A stretch of DNA of 64,000 nucleotides from Pseudomonas sp. FP2335 (GTDB lineage Bacteria; Pseudomonadota; Gammaproteobacteria; Pseudomonadales; Pseudomonadaceae): assembly GCF_030687535.1 (NCBI RefSeq), contig NZ_CP117437.1, positions 5,701,501-5,765,500 of the forward strand, in the 5' to 3' direction. Positions 55,263 through 63,834 of this stretch are shown one piece after another. The notes under the pieces were generated by a model. That model was not told the DNA's origin and did no database searches. It saw nothing but the letters and a program-made list of their open reading frames with translations. A program made the translations under genes and the position numbers. Position 1 is the first letter of the stretch. Every line of letters starts with the position of its first letter.

Positions 55263-55443
55263 ACTCCCTGGCGTGTTTGCCAGTCGGCGATGTCCCTGAG
55301 CCGATTCGCACTACCCTGGAAGTTGCACGTTGGGCTGGTGTGCATGTCCGCTAGACGGAAAGCCTTAAAGCCTACTGCTTCTTCCACCTTGAACTTTCGG
55401 GTTCAAGGGCTAAGTCGACAGCGGCTCTGTCGGGGAGCCTGAA
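55263..55443 (+). ncRNA. ssrS: 6S RNA
   Basis: About 180 bases between zapA and the 5-formyl-THF cyclo-ligase gene, the conserved place of 6S RNA. The 5' part CCCTGAGCCG (about 55294-55303) can pair with CGGCTCTGTCGGGG (about 55423-55436), leaving the open central bubble that mimics a melted promoter. Ends are estimated from the promoter and the pairing. 6S RNA binds sigma-70 RNA polymerase and down-regulates transcription in stationary phase. Confidence 0.88.
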
Positions 55444-55453
55444 TTCCCAAACT

Positions 55454-55484
55454 CAATGCCAGTCTTCGGACTGGCATTGTTTTA
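55454..55484 (+). terminator. Terminator-like hairpin downstream of 6S RNA
   Basis: CAATGCCAGTC and GACTGGCATTG arms with a TTCG tetraloop and TTTTAT after. It ends the 6S transcript or lies in the leader of the following gene. Confidence 0.8.
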
Positions 55485-55497
55485 TGAGCCGAAAACC

Positions 55498-56112
55498 ATG
55501 ACCGAACCTGCGCCGCTTTCCCGTCCGCAACTTCGACGCATGTTGCGCAAGGCCCGCCGCGAGCTCAGCCCGAGCCAGCAGCGCAAGGCCGCCCACGGCC
55601 TCTATCGGCAACTGGCACAGCAGCCGCTGTTTCGCCGGGCCAAACACATTTCCCTGTATCTACCGACGGACGGCGAAATCGACCCGCGCCTGTTGCTGCG
55701 TGCCGCCCAGCGCCGGGGCAAGGCCACTTACCTGCCGGTGCTCAGCGCATGGCCACGCACCAAGATGGTGTTCCAGCGCGTGCGGCCTGGGGAAAAGCTA
55801 AGGCCCAATCGCTTCCGCATCCTCGAGCCACGGGTCAACATCGGCCAACAGCGCAAGGTCTGGGCGCTGGACCTGGTGTTGTTGCCGTTGGTCGGTTTCG
55901 ATGATGCGGGTGGCCGCCTGGGCATGGGCGGCGGCTTCTACGACCGCAGCCTCGCTTACCTCGCGCGCCGCCAGAGCTGGCGCAAGCCGACGTTGCTGGG
56001 CCTGGCCCATGAATGCCAGAAGGTCGAGAAGTTGAAGCAGGCGAGCTGGGATGTGCCATTGGCCGGCACCGTCACGGATAAGCAGTGGTATATCGCGCAG
56101 ACGCCGCAGTAA
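55498..56112 (+). CDS. 5-formyltetrahydrofolate cyclo-ligase
   Basis: A 204-residue MTHFS-family (YgfA-type) enzyme that converts 5-formyl-THF to 5,10-methenyl-THF with ATP. Motifs are LRRMLRKARRELSPSQQRKAA, ISLYLPTDGEIDPRLLL and the phosphate-binding VLLPLVGFDDAGGRLGMGGGFYDRSL. The start MTEPAPLSR is chosen because the upstream open frame runs through the terminator hairpin. It is placed as ygfA beside 6S RNA in many gammaproteobacteria. Confidence 0.92.
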   Translation: MTEPAPLSRPQLRRMLRKARRELSPSQQRKAAHGLYRQLAQQPLFRRAKHISLYLPTDGEIDPRLLLRAAQRRGKATYLPVLSAWPRTKMVFQRVRPGEKLRPNRFRILEPRVNIGQQRKVWALDLVLLPLVGFDDAGGRLGMGGGFYDRSLAYLARRQSWRKPTLLGLAHECQKVEKLKQASWDVPLAGTVTDKQWYIAQTPQ

Positions 56113-56127
56113 AAAAAGCGGCGTCTG
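56098..56127. terminator. Convergent hairpin after the cyclo-ligase gene
   Basis: Perfect ten-base arms CAGACGCCGC and GCGGCGTCTG around a ten-base loop that is largely A. It overlaps the last codons and stop of the cyclo-ligase gene and precedes the convergent small gene. Confidence 0.6.
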
Positions 56128-56136
56128 GAAGAAGGG

Positions 56137-56286
56137 TCAACGCTTGAACGGTTGCGGCTGTTGCTGAGTCAATTCAACGGGAGCATCGGTCTTGTTCGAC
56201 CACAAGCTTTGGGCATACCCGGTGGTCACGACGCCCAGACCAAACAAAATAACCAAAATCCATAGTAAATCCGGCTTACGTTGCAT
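56137..56286 (-). CDS. 49-residue single-pass membrane protein
   Basis: A short gene on the minus strand: 49 residues starting MQRKPDLLWILVILFGLGVV, one membrane helix (residues about 8-24), then a polar tail with TTGYAQSLWSNKTD and a Gln-rich end. The ribosome-binding context (GAAGGGGGG about 7-14 bases upstream) is good. It lies convergent to the cyclo-ligase gene and divergent to the EVE gene. It has no assigned role. Confidence 0.7.
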   Translation of the reverse strand: MQRKPDLLWILVILFGLGVVTTGYAQSLWSNKTDAPVELTQQQPQPFKR

Positions 56287-56480
56287 CGATTGCCCCCCTT
56301 CAGGCACTTCGTACACGATGACAACAACGTTCCTCAGGAGTCCGTTGCGGCGCTGTCAAGCTTAAAAGCGGGCATTCTGCGGTAACGTGAACCAACACGC
56401 AAACCTTGACGCCAACCGACTGTCGGTTTGTCATGCAATTGCCCGACAACTTGCCCAACCCCATTTTGAGGAGCGCAAAA

Positions 56481-56930
56481 ATGGCCTACTGGCTGATGAA
56501 ATCCGAGCCCGATGAACTCTCCATCAAGGGCCTGGAAAAGCTCGGCGAAGCTCGCTGGGATGGGGTCCGCAACTACCAGGCGCGCAATTTCCTGCGCGCC
56601 ATGGCCGAGGGCGACGAGTTTTTCTTCTACCATTCCAGCTGCCCGGAGCCAGGGATTGCCGGCATCGGAAAAATCATCAAGGCAGCCTACCCGGACCCCA
56701 CAGCCCTGGAGCCGCAAAGCCACTACTACGACGCCAAGGCCACCCCGGACAAAAATCCGTGGAGCGCGATCGACGTCGCCCACGTCAAGACATTCCCCAA
56801 GGTGCTGGGCCTGGGCTACCTGAAGCAGCAAACCGCCCTCGCCGAGTTGCCGCTGGTGCAAAAAGGCAGCCGACTGTCGGTGATGCCGGTGACCGCCGAA
56901 CAATGGGCGGCGGTGCTCGCCCTGGGTTAA
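56481..56930 (+). CDS. EVE-domain protein
   Basis: A 149-residue EVE (PUA-like) domain protein. MAYWLMKSEPDELSIKGLEK, WDGVRNYQARNFLRAMAEGDEFFFYHSSCPEPGIAGIGKI and the C-terminal LAELPLVQKGSRLSVMPVT are typical. EVE domains bind modified nucleobases such as 5-methylcytosine in DNA or RNA, and many genomes carry this short single-domain form. GAGGAG precedes the ATG. Confidence 0.92.
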   Translation: MAYWLMKSEPDELSIKGLEKLGEARWDGVRNYQARNFLRAMAEGDEFFFYHSSCPEPGIAGIGKIIKAAYPDPTALEPQSHYYDAKATPDKNPWSAIDVAHVKTFPKVLGLGYLKQQTALAELPLVQKGSRLSVMPVTAEQWAAVLALG

Positions 56931-57071
56931 ACACCCAGAACCCGGCAGTCACGCGCCAGACGCATGCATCTGCACGCCGGGCGGGTTAGGCTGGTGCTTC
57001 ATTTGACCGGAATCAACCGCTCCTGGGCGCCATCCGGTCAAACTAGGATGCTAATGCCGCAGGAAGCCGCC

Positions 57072-58037
57072 ATGTCGACGAATCACCACACCTCCCGTCT
57101 TTTCGCCATCGCACTCATCGCCCTGTTGCTGGGTGCCGGCGGCTTCGGCTATTGGCGCTCCCTCCAGGACCGCCTCCCCGAAGGCCTGAGCATGGGCAAC
57201 GGGCGCCTGGAATCCACCGAAGTGCAAATCGCCGCCAAGATCCCCGGGCGCCTGGCCGAGGTGCGCGTGGACGAAGGCGACAAGGTGCTCAAAGGCCAAC
57301 TGCTCGCACGCATGGACACCCGCACCCTCGAGGCCCAACGCGCCCAGGCCGAGGCCGAAGTGCTGCGCGCCAAGGAAAACTTCGCCGCCGCCGAGGCCAA
57401 TGTGCAACTGCGCCAAAGCGAGCAGTTGCTGGCCAACCAGGAACTCAAGCGTACCCAGGAGCTGTACAAGCGCGGCTTCGCCAGCAGCCAACTGATCGAC
57501 CAGCAGCAAGCCCGGCAGAACACCGGCAACGCCGCGGTGATCGCCGCGCAAGCCCAGGTCAACTCGGTGAAGGCCGCCATCGGTGCGGCCCAGGCCCAAG
57601 TCGCCCAGCTCAACAGCGAGATCGACGACAGCAGCCTGCGCGCGCCCATCGACGGGATCATCCAACTGCGCCTGGCCGAGCCCGGCGAAGTGCTTGGCGC
57701 GGGCGGACGTGTGCTGCTGTTGATCGATCCGAATGACCAGTACATGAACCTCTACCTGCCCGCCTCCGTCACCGGTCGCCTGACCGTCGGCAGCGACGCG
57801 CGCATCCTGCTCGATGCCCTGCCCCAGCAACCGCTGCCGGCCAAGATCAGCTTTGTCGCCGCCAAATCCCAGTTCACGCCCAAGGAAGTGGAAACCCGCG
57901 ACGAGCGCCAGAAACTGGTGTTCCGCGTCAAACTGCGCCTGACCCAACCCGACGCCGTGCCCCAAGCCAAACCGGGCATGCCCGGCGCCGGTTACGTGCG
58001 CACGGCAGACATCGCCTGGCCGGCCAACCTGCAATGA
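57072..58037 (+). CDS. HlyD-family periplasmic adaptor of an ABC exporter
   Basis: A 321-residue membrane-fusion protein (YhiI-like). One N-terminal membrane helix (FAIALIALLLGAGGFGYW) is followed by a biotinyl-lipoyl domain (NGRLESTEVQIAAKIPGRLAEVRVDEGDKVLKGQLLARMD), a coiled coil, and the closing half LRAPIDGIIQLRLAEPGEVLGAGGRVLLLID. It joins the exporter to an outer-membrane channel. AGGAAG precedes the ATG; the gene overlaps the ATPase gene by 4 bases. No TolC-type gene is nearby. Confidence 0.93.
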   Translation: MSTNHHTSRLFAIALIALLLGAGGFGYWRSLQDRLPEGLSMGNGRLESTEVQIAAKIPGRLAEVRVDEGDKVLKGQLLARMDTRTLEAQRAQAEAEVLRAKENFAAAEANVQLRQSEQLLANQELKRTQELYKRGFASSQLIDQQQARQNTGNAAVIAAQAQVNSVKAAIGAAQAQVAQLNSEIDDSSLRAPIDGIIQLRLAEPGEVLGAGGRVLLLIDPNDQYMNLYLPASVTGRLTVGSDARILLDALPQQPLPAKISFVAAKSQFTPKEVETRDERQKLVFRVKLRLTQPDAVPQAKPGMPGAGYVRTADIAWPANLQ

Positions 58038-60751
58038 CCGGCCTGGCGCTGCACGCCAGCGGGATCAGCCATCGCTACGGCAAACAACAGGCTTTGCTCG
58101 ACATCGCCTTCAGCCTGCCCGCCGGAACGCGCTGCGGCTTGATCGGCCCGGACGGCGCAGGCAAGTCGAGCCTGCTGGGGTTGATCGCCGGGGTCAAAAA
58201 GCTCCAGGCAGGCCAGCTAGAGGTGCTTGGCGGCTCGATCCAGGACCGGCGCCACCGCAACAGCCTCTACCCGCGCATCGCCTTCATGCCCCAAGGGCTG
58301 GGCGGCAACCTGTACCCCGAGCTGTCGATCAGCGAAAACATCCGTTTCTTCGCCACGCTGTTCGGCCTGTCCAGAGCCGACTGCGACCAGCGCATGCACA
58401 ACCTGCTGCTGGCCACCGACCTCGCACGCTTCGCCGAACGCCCGGCGGGCAAGCTGTCCGGCGGGATGAAGCAGAAGCTCGGCCTGTGCTGCGCGCTGAT
58501 CCACGACCCGGACCTGCTGATCCTCGACGAACCCACCACCGGCGTCGATCCGCTGTCGCGCCGACGCTTCTGGGAGCTGGTAGAAACCGTACGCAGCGAG
58601 CGCCCGCAGCTGACGTTGCTGGTGGCGACGGCCTACATGGAAGAAGCCGAACAATTCGAACATTGCCTGATGCTCGATCGCGGCAAACTGATCGCCGACG
58701 GCCTGAGCAGCGAACTGGCCGCCGCCACACCCAGTGGCAAACTGGATGAGGCCTTCACCCACTTCCAGGGCGACAGCGCCCACGACAACCAACCGCTGCT
58801 GATCCCACCCCGGGAAAGTGCCAACACCGACATCGCCATCGAAGCCCACGACTTGACCCTGCGTTTCGGTGATTTCACCGCGGTGAACAAGGTCAGTTTC
58901 GCCATCGGCCGTGGCGAGATTTTCGGTTTCCTCGGTTCCAACGGTTGCGGCAAGACCACCACCATGAAGGTGCTGACCGGGCTGATGCCGGCCACCGAAG
59001 GCAGCGCGAAGTTGCTGGGCAACCCGGTGAATGCCAAGGACCTGGCCACCCGCAAGCGCGTGGGGTTCATGTCGCAGAGTTTCTCGCTGTATGGCGAACT
59101 CAGCGTGCGCCAGAACCTGGTACTGCACGCGCAGTTGTTCGACCTGAACCCGGCCGAGAGCGGGCCGCGGATCGACGAGTTGATCCAGCGTTTCGACCTC
59201 GGTGATGTCGCCGAGCAACCCTCCGGCGAACTGCCCCTGGGCCTGCGCCAGCGCCTGTCATTGGCGGTGGCGGTGCTGCATCGCCCGGAAGTGCTGATCC
59301 TCGACGAGCCGACCTCGGGCGTCGATCCGGCGGCGCGGGATGACTTCTGGCGGCTGCTGATCGAGTTGTCCCGCGAACAGGGCGTGACCATCTTTCTGTC
59401 CACACACTTTATGAACGAAGCCCAGCGCTGCGACCGCATTTCCTTGATGCACGCGGGCAAGGTGCTGGCCTGCGACACGCCGCACGCGCTGCAACAGCAG
59501 TTCCACGGCGACACCCTCGAAGCCGCCTTCGTCACCTGCCTGGAACAGGCCCAGGGCGAACCCGAGCCGACTGCGCCCACCGCCACGGTCAGCGAAACCG
59601 CGGCGCCGCCGGTGAGCAAGCGCGGTTTCAGCCTGGCGCGCTTGTTGGCCGTGGCCAGCCGCGAAGGCAAGGAACTGCTGCGCGACAAGGTGCGCATGGC
59701 CTTCGCCCTGCTCGGCGCGATGTTCATGATGGTGATCTTCGGCTACGGCATTTCCCTGGATGTGGAAAACCTCGCCTTCGCCGTCTATGACCAAGACCAG
59801 ACCCCGCAGAGTCGCGCCTACCTGGAGGCGTTCCGCAGCTCGCGGTACTTCGAGGAGCAACCGGCGATTCAGGATTCGAGCGAACTGCACCGGCGCCTGC
59901 AACGCTCGGAAATCAAACTGGCCCTGGAGATCCCCCCCGGTTTTGGCCGCGACCTCTACGCAGGTCGCCAACCCACCGTGGCCGCCTGGCTCGACGGCGG
60001 CATGCCGTTTCGTGCGGAAACCAGCCGCAACTATGTAGAAGCCGTGCACCAAGCCAACCTCCAGCAACTGGGCGAACTGAGCAGCCGGCCACAAAACACC
60101 CCGGCAGCGGCCAAACTGGAAACGCGCTTTCGCTATAACCAGGACGTGGTCAGCGTAAACGCCATCGGCCCCGGCGTAATGGCGCTGATCCTGGCGTTTA
60201 TTCCGGCGATGCTCACCGCCCTCGGCATCGTGCGTGAAAAGGAGCTGGGCTCGATCACCAACTTCTACGCCACGCCGCTCACACGCCTGGAGTTCCTGCT
60301 GGGCAAACAGGCGCCGTACCTGGCCGTCAGCCTGATCAACCTGGCACTGCTGGTGGCGATGAACCGCTGGCTGTTCGGCGTGCCATTCAAGGGCAGCGGC
60401 CTGACGTTGGCGTTCGGCGGCCTGCTGTATGTGCTGGCCACCACCGGCATGGGCCTGCTGATTTCCGCGTTCACCCGCACCCAGATCGCCGCGATCCTCG
60501 GCACCATGATCATCACCAGCCTGCCGACTATCCAGTTTTCCGGGCTGATCGTGCCGCGTTCGTCCCTGGAAGGCGCCGCCGCGCTGATGGGCATGCTGTT
60601 TCCGGCGGGGCATTTCCTCGACATTGCGGTAGGCACCTTTACCAAGGCCCTGGACCTGCGCCAGCTGTGGCCGCAGTGCCTGGCGCTGTTCGGTTTTTTC
60701 GTCGGGTTCACCGGGTTGAGCCTGATCATGCTCAAGAAGCAGGAGGCCTGA
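58034..60751 (+). CDS. Fused ABC exporter: two ATPase domains plus ABC-2 membrane domain (YhiH/RbbA-like)
   Basis: A 905-residue fusion. ATPase 1 has GPDGAGKSS (near residue 45), LSGGMKQKLGLCCALIHDPDLLILDEPTTGVD. ATPase 2 (about residues 270-500) has GSNGCGKTT, and its signature reads LPLGLRQRLSLAVAVLHRPEVLILDEPTSGVD, with LPLG in place of LSGG. The C-terminal 330 residues form an ABC-2 membrane domain (FALLGAMFMMVIFGYGI ... VMALILAFIPAMLTALGIVREKELGSITNFYATPL). It exports an unknown compound with the HlyD protein and the following permease; the overlap with both neighbours shows a three-gene operon. Confidence 0.92.
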   Translation: MTGLALHASGISHRYGKQQALLDIAFSLPAGTRCGLIGPDGAGKSSLLGLIAGVKKLQAGQLEVLGGSIQDRRHRNSLYPRIAFMPQGLGGNLYPELSISENIRFFATLFGLSRADCDQRMHNLLLATDLARFAERPAGKLSGGMKQKLGLCCALIHDPDLLILDEPTTGVDPLSRRRFWELVETVRSERPQLTLLVATAYMEEAEQFEHCLMLDRGKLIADGLSSELAAATPSGKLDEAFTHFQGDSAHDNQPLLIPPRESANTDIAIEAHDLTLRFGDFTAVNKVSFAIGRGEIFGFLGSNGCGKTTTMKVLTGLMPATEGSAKLLGNPVNAKDLATRKRVGFMSQSFSLYGELSVRQNLVLHAQLFDLNPAESGPRIDELIQRFDLGDVAEQPSGELPLGLRQRLSLAVAVLHRPEVLILDEPTSGVDPAARDDFWRLLIELSREQGVTIFLSTHFMNEAQRCDRISLMHAGKVLACDTPHALQQQFHGDTLEAAFVTCLEQAQGEPEPTAPTATVSETAAPPVSKRGFSLARLLAVASREGKELLRDKVRMAFALLGAMFMMVIFGYGISLDVENLAFAVYDQDQTPQSRAYLEAFRSSRYFEEQPAIQDSSELHRRLQRSEIKLALEIPPGFGRDLYAGRQPTVAAWLDGGMPFRAETSRNYVEAVHQANLQQLGELSSRPQNTPAAAKLETRFRYNQDVVSVNAIGPGVMALILAFIPAMLTALGIVREKELGSITNFYATPLTRLEFLLGKQAPYLAVSLINLALLVAMNRWLFGVPFKGSGLTLAFGGLLYVLATTGMGLLISAFTRTQIAAILGTMIITSLPTIQFSGLIVPRSSLEGAAALMGMLFPAGHFLDIAVGTFTKALDLRQLWPQCLALFGFFVGFTGLSLIMLKKQEA

Positions 60752-61869
60752 TGCACAAGTTCGCGCACATCCTGCGCCTGGGTCTGAAGGAACTCACCAG
60801 CCTGCGCCACGACAGCGTCTTGCTGCTGTTCCTGTTCTACGCCTTCACCGTAGCCATCTATATGCCCGCCGCCGGTTCGGTGATTGGCGTACACAACGCC
60901 AGTGTGGCGTTTATCGACGAAGACCACAGCACGCTCTCGCGGCAGATGGCCGAAGCGCTGCAGCCACCCGAGTTTCAAGCGCCTGTGCCATTAGCCTATG
61001 ACCAGTTGGACAAGGTCATGGACAGCGGCGCGTATACCTTCGTCATCAATGTGCCGGCGAATTTCCAGGCCGACCTGCTGGCCGGTCGCCAACCCGGCGT
61101 GCAGGTGAATGTGGACGCCACGGCGATGAGCCAGGCGTTTATGGGCGCGGGCTACATCGGGCGGATTTTCCAGCGTGAGCTGCTGGCCTATAGCGGGCAG
61201 ACCGCTGCCGCGAGTAACACGCCGGCCCTGCTGACCACCCGCGCGCTGTTCAACACCAACCTGGAAGGCGGCTGGTTTCTGGCGGTGATCCAGATCGTCA
61301 ACAACATCACCATCCTCGCCGTCGTGCTCACCGGCACTGCGCTGCTGCGGGAACGCGAGCACGGCACCCTCGACCATTTGCTGGTGCTGCCGCTGACCGC
61401 GCTGGAGATCATGCTGGCAAAAATCTGGAGCAACATGCTGGTGGTGGTGTTGTGCACCTGGGTGTCGCTGGAGGTGGTGGTCAAGGGTTTGCTCGGCGTA
61501 CCGCTGGCGGGGTCGCTGGGGTTGTTCCTGTTTGTCACGGCCCTGTATCTGTTTGCCAGCACCGCACTGGGGATCTTTCTCGCCACACTGGCCCGTTCGA
61601 CGCCGCAATTTGGCTTGCTGGCGATTCCGGTGATTATCCCGATGCTGTTGTTGTCCGGCGGCAGTACGCCGTTGGACAGCATGCCCGAGTGGTTGCAGTG
61701 GGTGATGCAGGCATCGCCCTCGACGCATTTTGTGAGCCTGAGCGCGGCGATTCTGTTTCGGGATGCGGGGGTGGGTGTGGTGTGGCCGGACTTGCTGGCG
61801 CTGGCGGGGATCGGGTTGGTGTTTTTTGCGGTGGCGCTGGGACGGTTCAGGAAGAGTTTGGCGTCCTGA
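60751..61869 (+). CDS. ABC-2 permease (YhhJ-like)
   Basis: A 372-residue ABC-2 membrane protein. An N-terminal helix (DSVLLLFLFYAFTVAIYM) and a large periplasmic loop precede five or so helices (LAVIQIVNNITILAVVLTG, MLVVVLCTWVSLEVVV, GLFLFVTALYLFASTALGIFLATLARST, LLAIPVIIPMLLLSGGSTPLDSMPEWLQ, LLALAGIGLVFFAVAL). It is the second membrane half that pairs with the fusion protein, as in the E. coli YhiI-RbbA-YhhJ arrangement. TGATG overlaps with the fusion gene's stop. Confidence 0.92.
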   Translation: MHKFAHILRLGLKELTSLRHDSVLLLFLFYAFTVAIYMPAAGSVIGVHNASVAFIDEDHSTLSRQMAEALQPPEFQAPVPLAYDQLDKVMDSGAYTFVINVPANFQADLLAGRQPGVQVNVDATAMSQAFMGAGYIGRIFQRELLAYSGQTAAASNTPALLTTRALFNTNLEGGWFLAVIQIVNNITILAVVLTGTALLREREHGTLDHLLVLPLTALEIMLAKIWSNMLVVVLCTWVSLEVVVKGLLGVPLAGSLGLFLFVTALYLFASTALGIFLATLARSTPQFGLLAIPVIIPMLLLSGGSTPLDSMPEWLQWVMQASPSTHFVSLSAAILFRDAGVGVVWPDLLALAGIGLVFFAVALGRFRKSLAS

Positions 61870-61885
61870 GGTGACTGTCAGGGCC

Positions 61886-61970
61886 TCTTCGCGAGCAAGC
61901 CCGCTCCCACAGTTGACCGCGTTTCAACATGAGAATGCGGTCAACTGTGGGAGCGGGCTTGCGCGCGAAT
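61886..61970. repeat. REPIN, class 1 (outward orientation)
   Basis: CGCGAGCAAGCCCGCTCCCA on the left and GTGGGAGCGGGCTTGCGCGC on the right, with TTGACCGC/GCGGTCAA arms inside. It lies between the convergent permease and FliL-like genes. Confidence 0.88.
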
Positions 61971-61987
61971 GGCGCGAAGCGCCCGGG

Positions 61988-62395
61988 TTACTGAATGATC
62001 AGGTTGTTGAACAACAGATCTTCCACCACTGGCTTGCCCGTCTCATCGTTCATCACTTGCTGAGTCTGCTTCAACGCTTCCTGGCGCAGTTTCTCTTTGC
62101 CTTCGACGGTGCTCATGGTCTCGTTGGTCTGCTGGGTGAACAGCGCCACCAGTTGATTACGGATCAACGCATCGTTGGCTTTGACCGCCGCGGCCGCCTC
62201 GGTGCCGGTCACGCGCAGGGCGATGTCGGCCTTGTACACCTTCAGCTTGGCGGTGCCGTCCAGGCCATAGTTGCCGACGAACGGTGGCGTCAGGCTGATA
62301 TAGCTGACTTTCGGCGCCTCGCCTTCTTTCGCTTCCTGGGCCTGGGCTGCCATCGGCAAGGTCAGGGCCAGCATCAACAGGATCCACGCTTTCAC
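61988..62395 (-). CDS. FliL-like exported protein
   Basis: A 135-residue protein in the flagellar basal-body FliL-like family but with a cleavable signal peptide (MKAWILLMLALTLPMAAQA). The mature region YISLTPPFVGNYGLDGTAKLKVYKADIALRVTG ... IRNQLVALFTQQTNETMSTVEGKEKLRQEALK shows the family shape. No flagellar gene is adjacent, and the P. aeruginosa equivalent is also outside flagellar clusters, so a flagellar role is doubtful. It is divergent from the oxidoreductase gene. Confidence 0.87.
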   Translation of the reverse strand: MKAWILLMLALTLPMAAQAQEAKEGEAPKVSYISLTPPFVGNYGLDGTAKLKVYKADIALRVTGTEAAAAVKANDALIRNQLVALFTQQTNETMSTVEGKEKLRQEALKQTQQVMNDETGKPVVEDLLFNNLIIQ

Positions 62396-62545
62396 AGTTC
62401 ATTCCTCACATTCGGTTGCGCGCTAGCATAACGCTAGCAACGCTCAGCACAAGCTTATGGCGACGTATCAGGCACGAGCATGCTCGTTGACCCCCAGACG
62501 CACCCTTCTACACTTATCGGCCACGACGCCCAAAGGAATAGTCCG

Positions 62546-63523
62546 ATGAAAGCTGTGCTGTGCAAAGCCTTCGGCCCTGCCGAAACCCTGGTGCTGGAAG
62601 ATGTCGCAAGCCCAGCGATCAAGAAAAACGAGATCCTGCTGGACGTGCATGCTGCCGGGGTCAACTTCCCGGACACCTTGATCATCGAGGGCAAGTACCA
62701 GTTCAAGCCGCCCTTTCCGTTCTCGCCGGGTGGCGAAGCGGCAGGTGTGGTCAGTGAAGTCGGCGAGAAGGTCAGCCACCTGAAAGTCGGCGACCGGGTC
62801 ATGGCCCTGACCGGCTGGGGCAGCTTTGCCGAGCAGGTCGCGGTGCCGGGCTACAACGTGCTGCCGATCCCGCCGAGCATGGACTTCAACACCGCCGCCG
62901 CCTTCAGCATGACCTACGGCACCTCGATGCACGCGCTCAAACAGCGCGGCCACCTGCAACCCGGGGAAACCCTGCTGGTACTCGGCGCCTCCGGTGGCGT
63001 GGGCCTGGCGGCGGTGGAAATCGGCAAGGCCATGGGCGCCCGTGTGATCGCGGCGGCCAGCAGCGCCGACAAACTCGTGGTGGCAAAAGCCGCCGGTGCC
63101 GATGAGTTGATCAACTACAGCGAAACCAGCCTGAAGGATGAGATCAAGCGCCTCACCGACGGCAACGGCGCGGATGTGATCTACGACCCGGTGGGTGGCG
63201 ACCTGTTTGACCAGGCCATCCGCAGCATCGCCTGGAACGGCCGCTTGCTGGTGGTGGGGTTTGCCAGCGGGCGCATCCCGGAGCTGCCGGTGAACCTGGC
63301 GCTGCTCAAGGGCGCGGCGGTGGTCGGGGTGTTCTGGGGCTCGTTCGCCCAGCGCCAGCCGCAAGACAATGCCGCGAATTTCCAGCAGCTGTTCACTTGG
63401 TATGGCGAGGGCAAGTTGAAGCCGTTGGTGTCGCAGGTGTATCCGCTGGAACAGGCGGCGCAGGCGATCAATGACCTGGGGCAGCGCCGGGCTGTCGGGA
63501 AAGTCGTCGTCCAAACCCGCTAA
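62546..63523 (+). CDS. Zinc-independent NADPH:quinone oxidoreductase family protein
   Basis: A 325-residue MDR-family oxidoreductase. The N-terminal GroES-like part (MKAVLCKAFGPAETLVLEDV, HAAGVNFPDTLIIEGKY, FSPGGEAAGVVSEVGE) is followed by the NADPH-binding Rossmann motif LVLGASGGVGLAAVEIGKAMGA and DVIYDPVGGDLFDQAI. No structural zinc cysteines are present. It reduces quinones or enoyl/aldehyde substrates. AAAGGA precedes the ATG. Confidence 0.93.
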   Translation: MKAVLCKAFGPAETLVLEDVASPAIKKNEILLDVHAAGVNFPDTLIIEGKYQFKPPFPFSPGGEAAGVVSEVGEKVSHLKVGDRVMALTGWGSFAEQVAVPGYNVLPIPPSMDFNTAAAFSMTYGTSMHALKQRGHLQPGETLLVLGASGGVGLAAVEIGKAMGARVIAAASSADKLVVAKAAGADELINYSETSLKDEIKRLTDGNGADVIYDPVGGDLFDQAIRSIAWNGRLLVVGFASGRIPELPVNLALLKGAAVVGVFWGSFAQRQPQDNAANFQQLFTWYGEGKLKPLVSQVYPLEQAAQAINDLGQRRAVGKVVVQTR

Positions 63524-63834
63524 CCCACTTGAAATACAGTTGAATGTGGGAGCGGGCTTGCTCGCGAAAGCGGTGTGCCAGTCAATATATTCGGTGACTG
63601 ATCCACCGCATTCGCGAGCAAGCCCGCTCCCACACAAGCTTGCTCCCACATTTGGATCTCCAGTGTCCTGCGAGACCCCATCACGACCCACACTTATCCA
63701 TTCGCGACATGTTCGTAAGAGAACATCCACTGACGCTCATTTCCTGTGTTTGCAGATAAGAGGCGATGCTATTTTCGGTAACGAAACTGTAACATTCGCA
63801 TCCGCAGTCAAAACAAGAAATTTGGAGCTCTTGA
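63524..63834. other. Intergenic region before glpT
   Basis: Contains a class 1 REPIN (63545-63634) and the glpT leader. Nothing else is recognised; no GlpR operator could be assigned with confidence. Confidence 0.7.
63545..63634. repeat. REPIN, class 1
   Basis: Inverted REP pair between the oxidoreductase gene and glpT; a further short fragment (TTGCTCCCACA) follows the right arm. Confidence 0.9.

Noticed and set aside
59258..60613. 451-codon minus-strand frame over the ABC fusion gene
   Set aside because: Shadow; His/Gln/Arg-rich translation typical of antisense to GC-rich coding DNA.
61988..62395. True flagellar FliL (fliL symbol)
   Set aside because: No flagellar genes are nearby and the N-terminus is a cleavable signal peptide, so only a family-level call is made.
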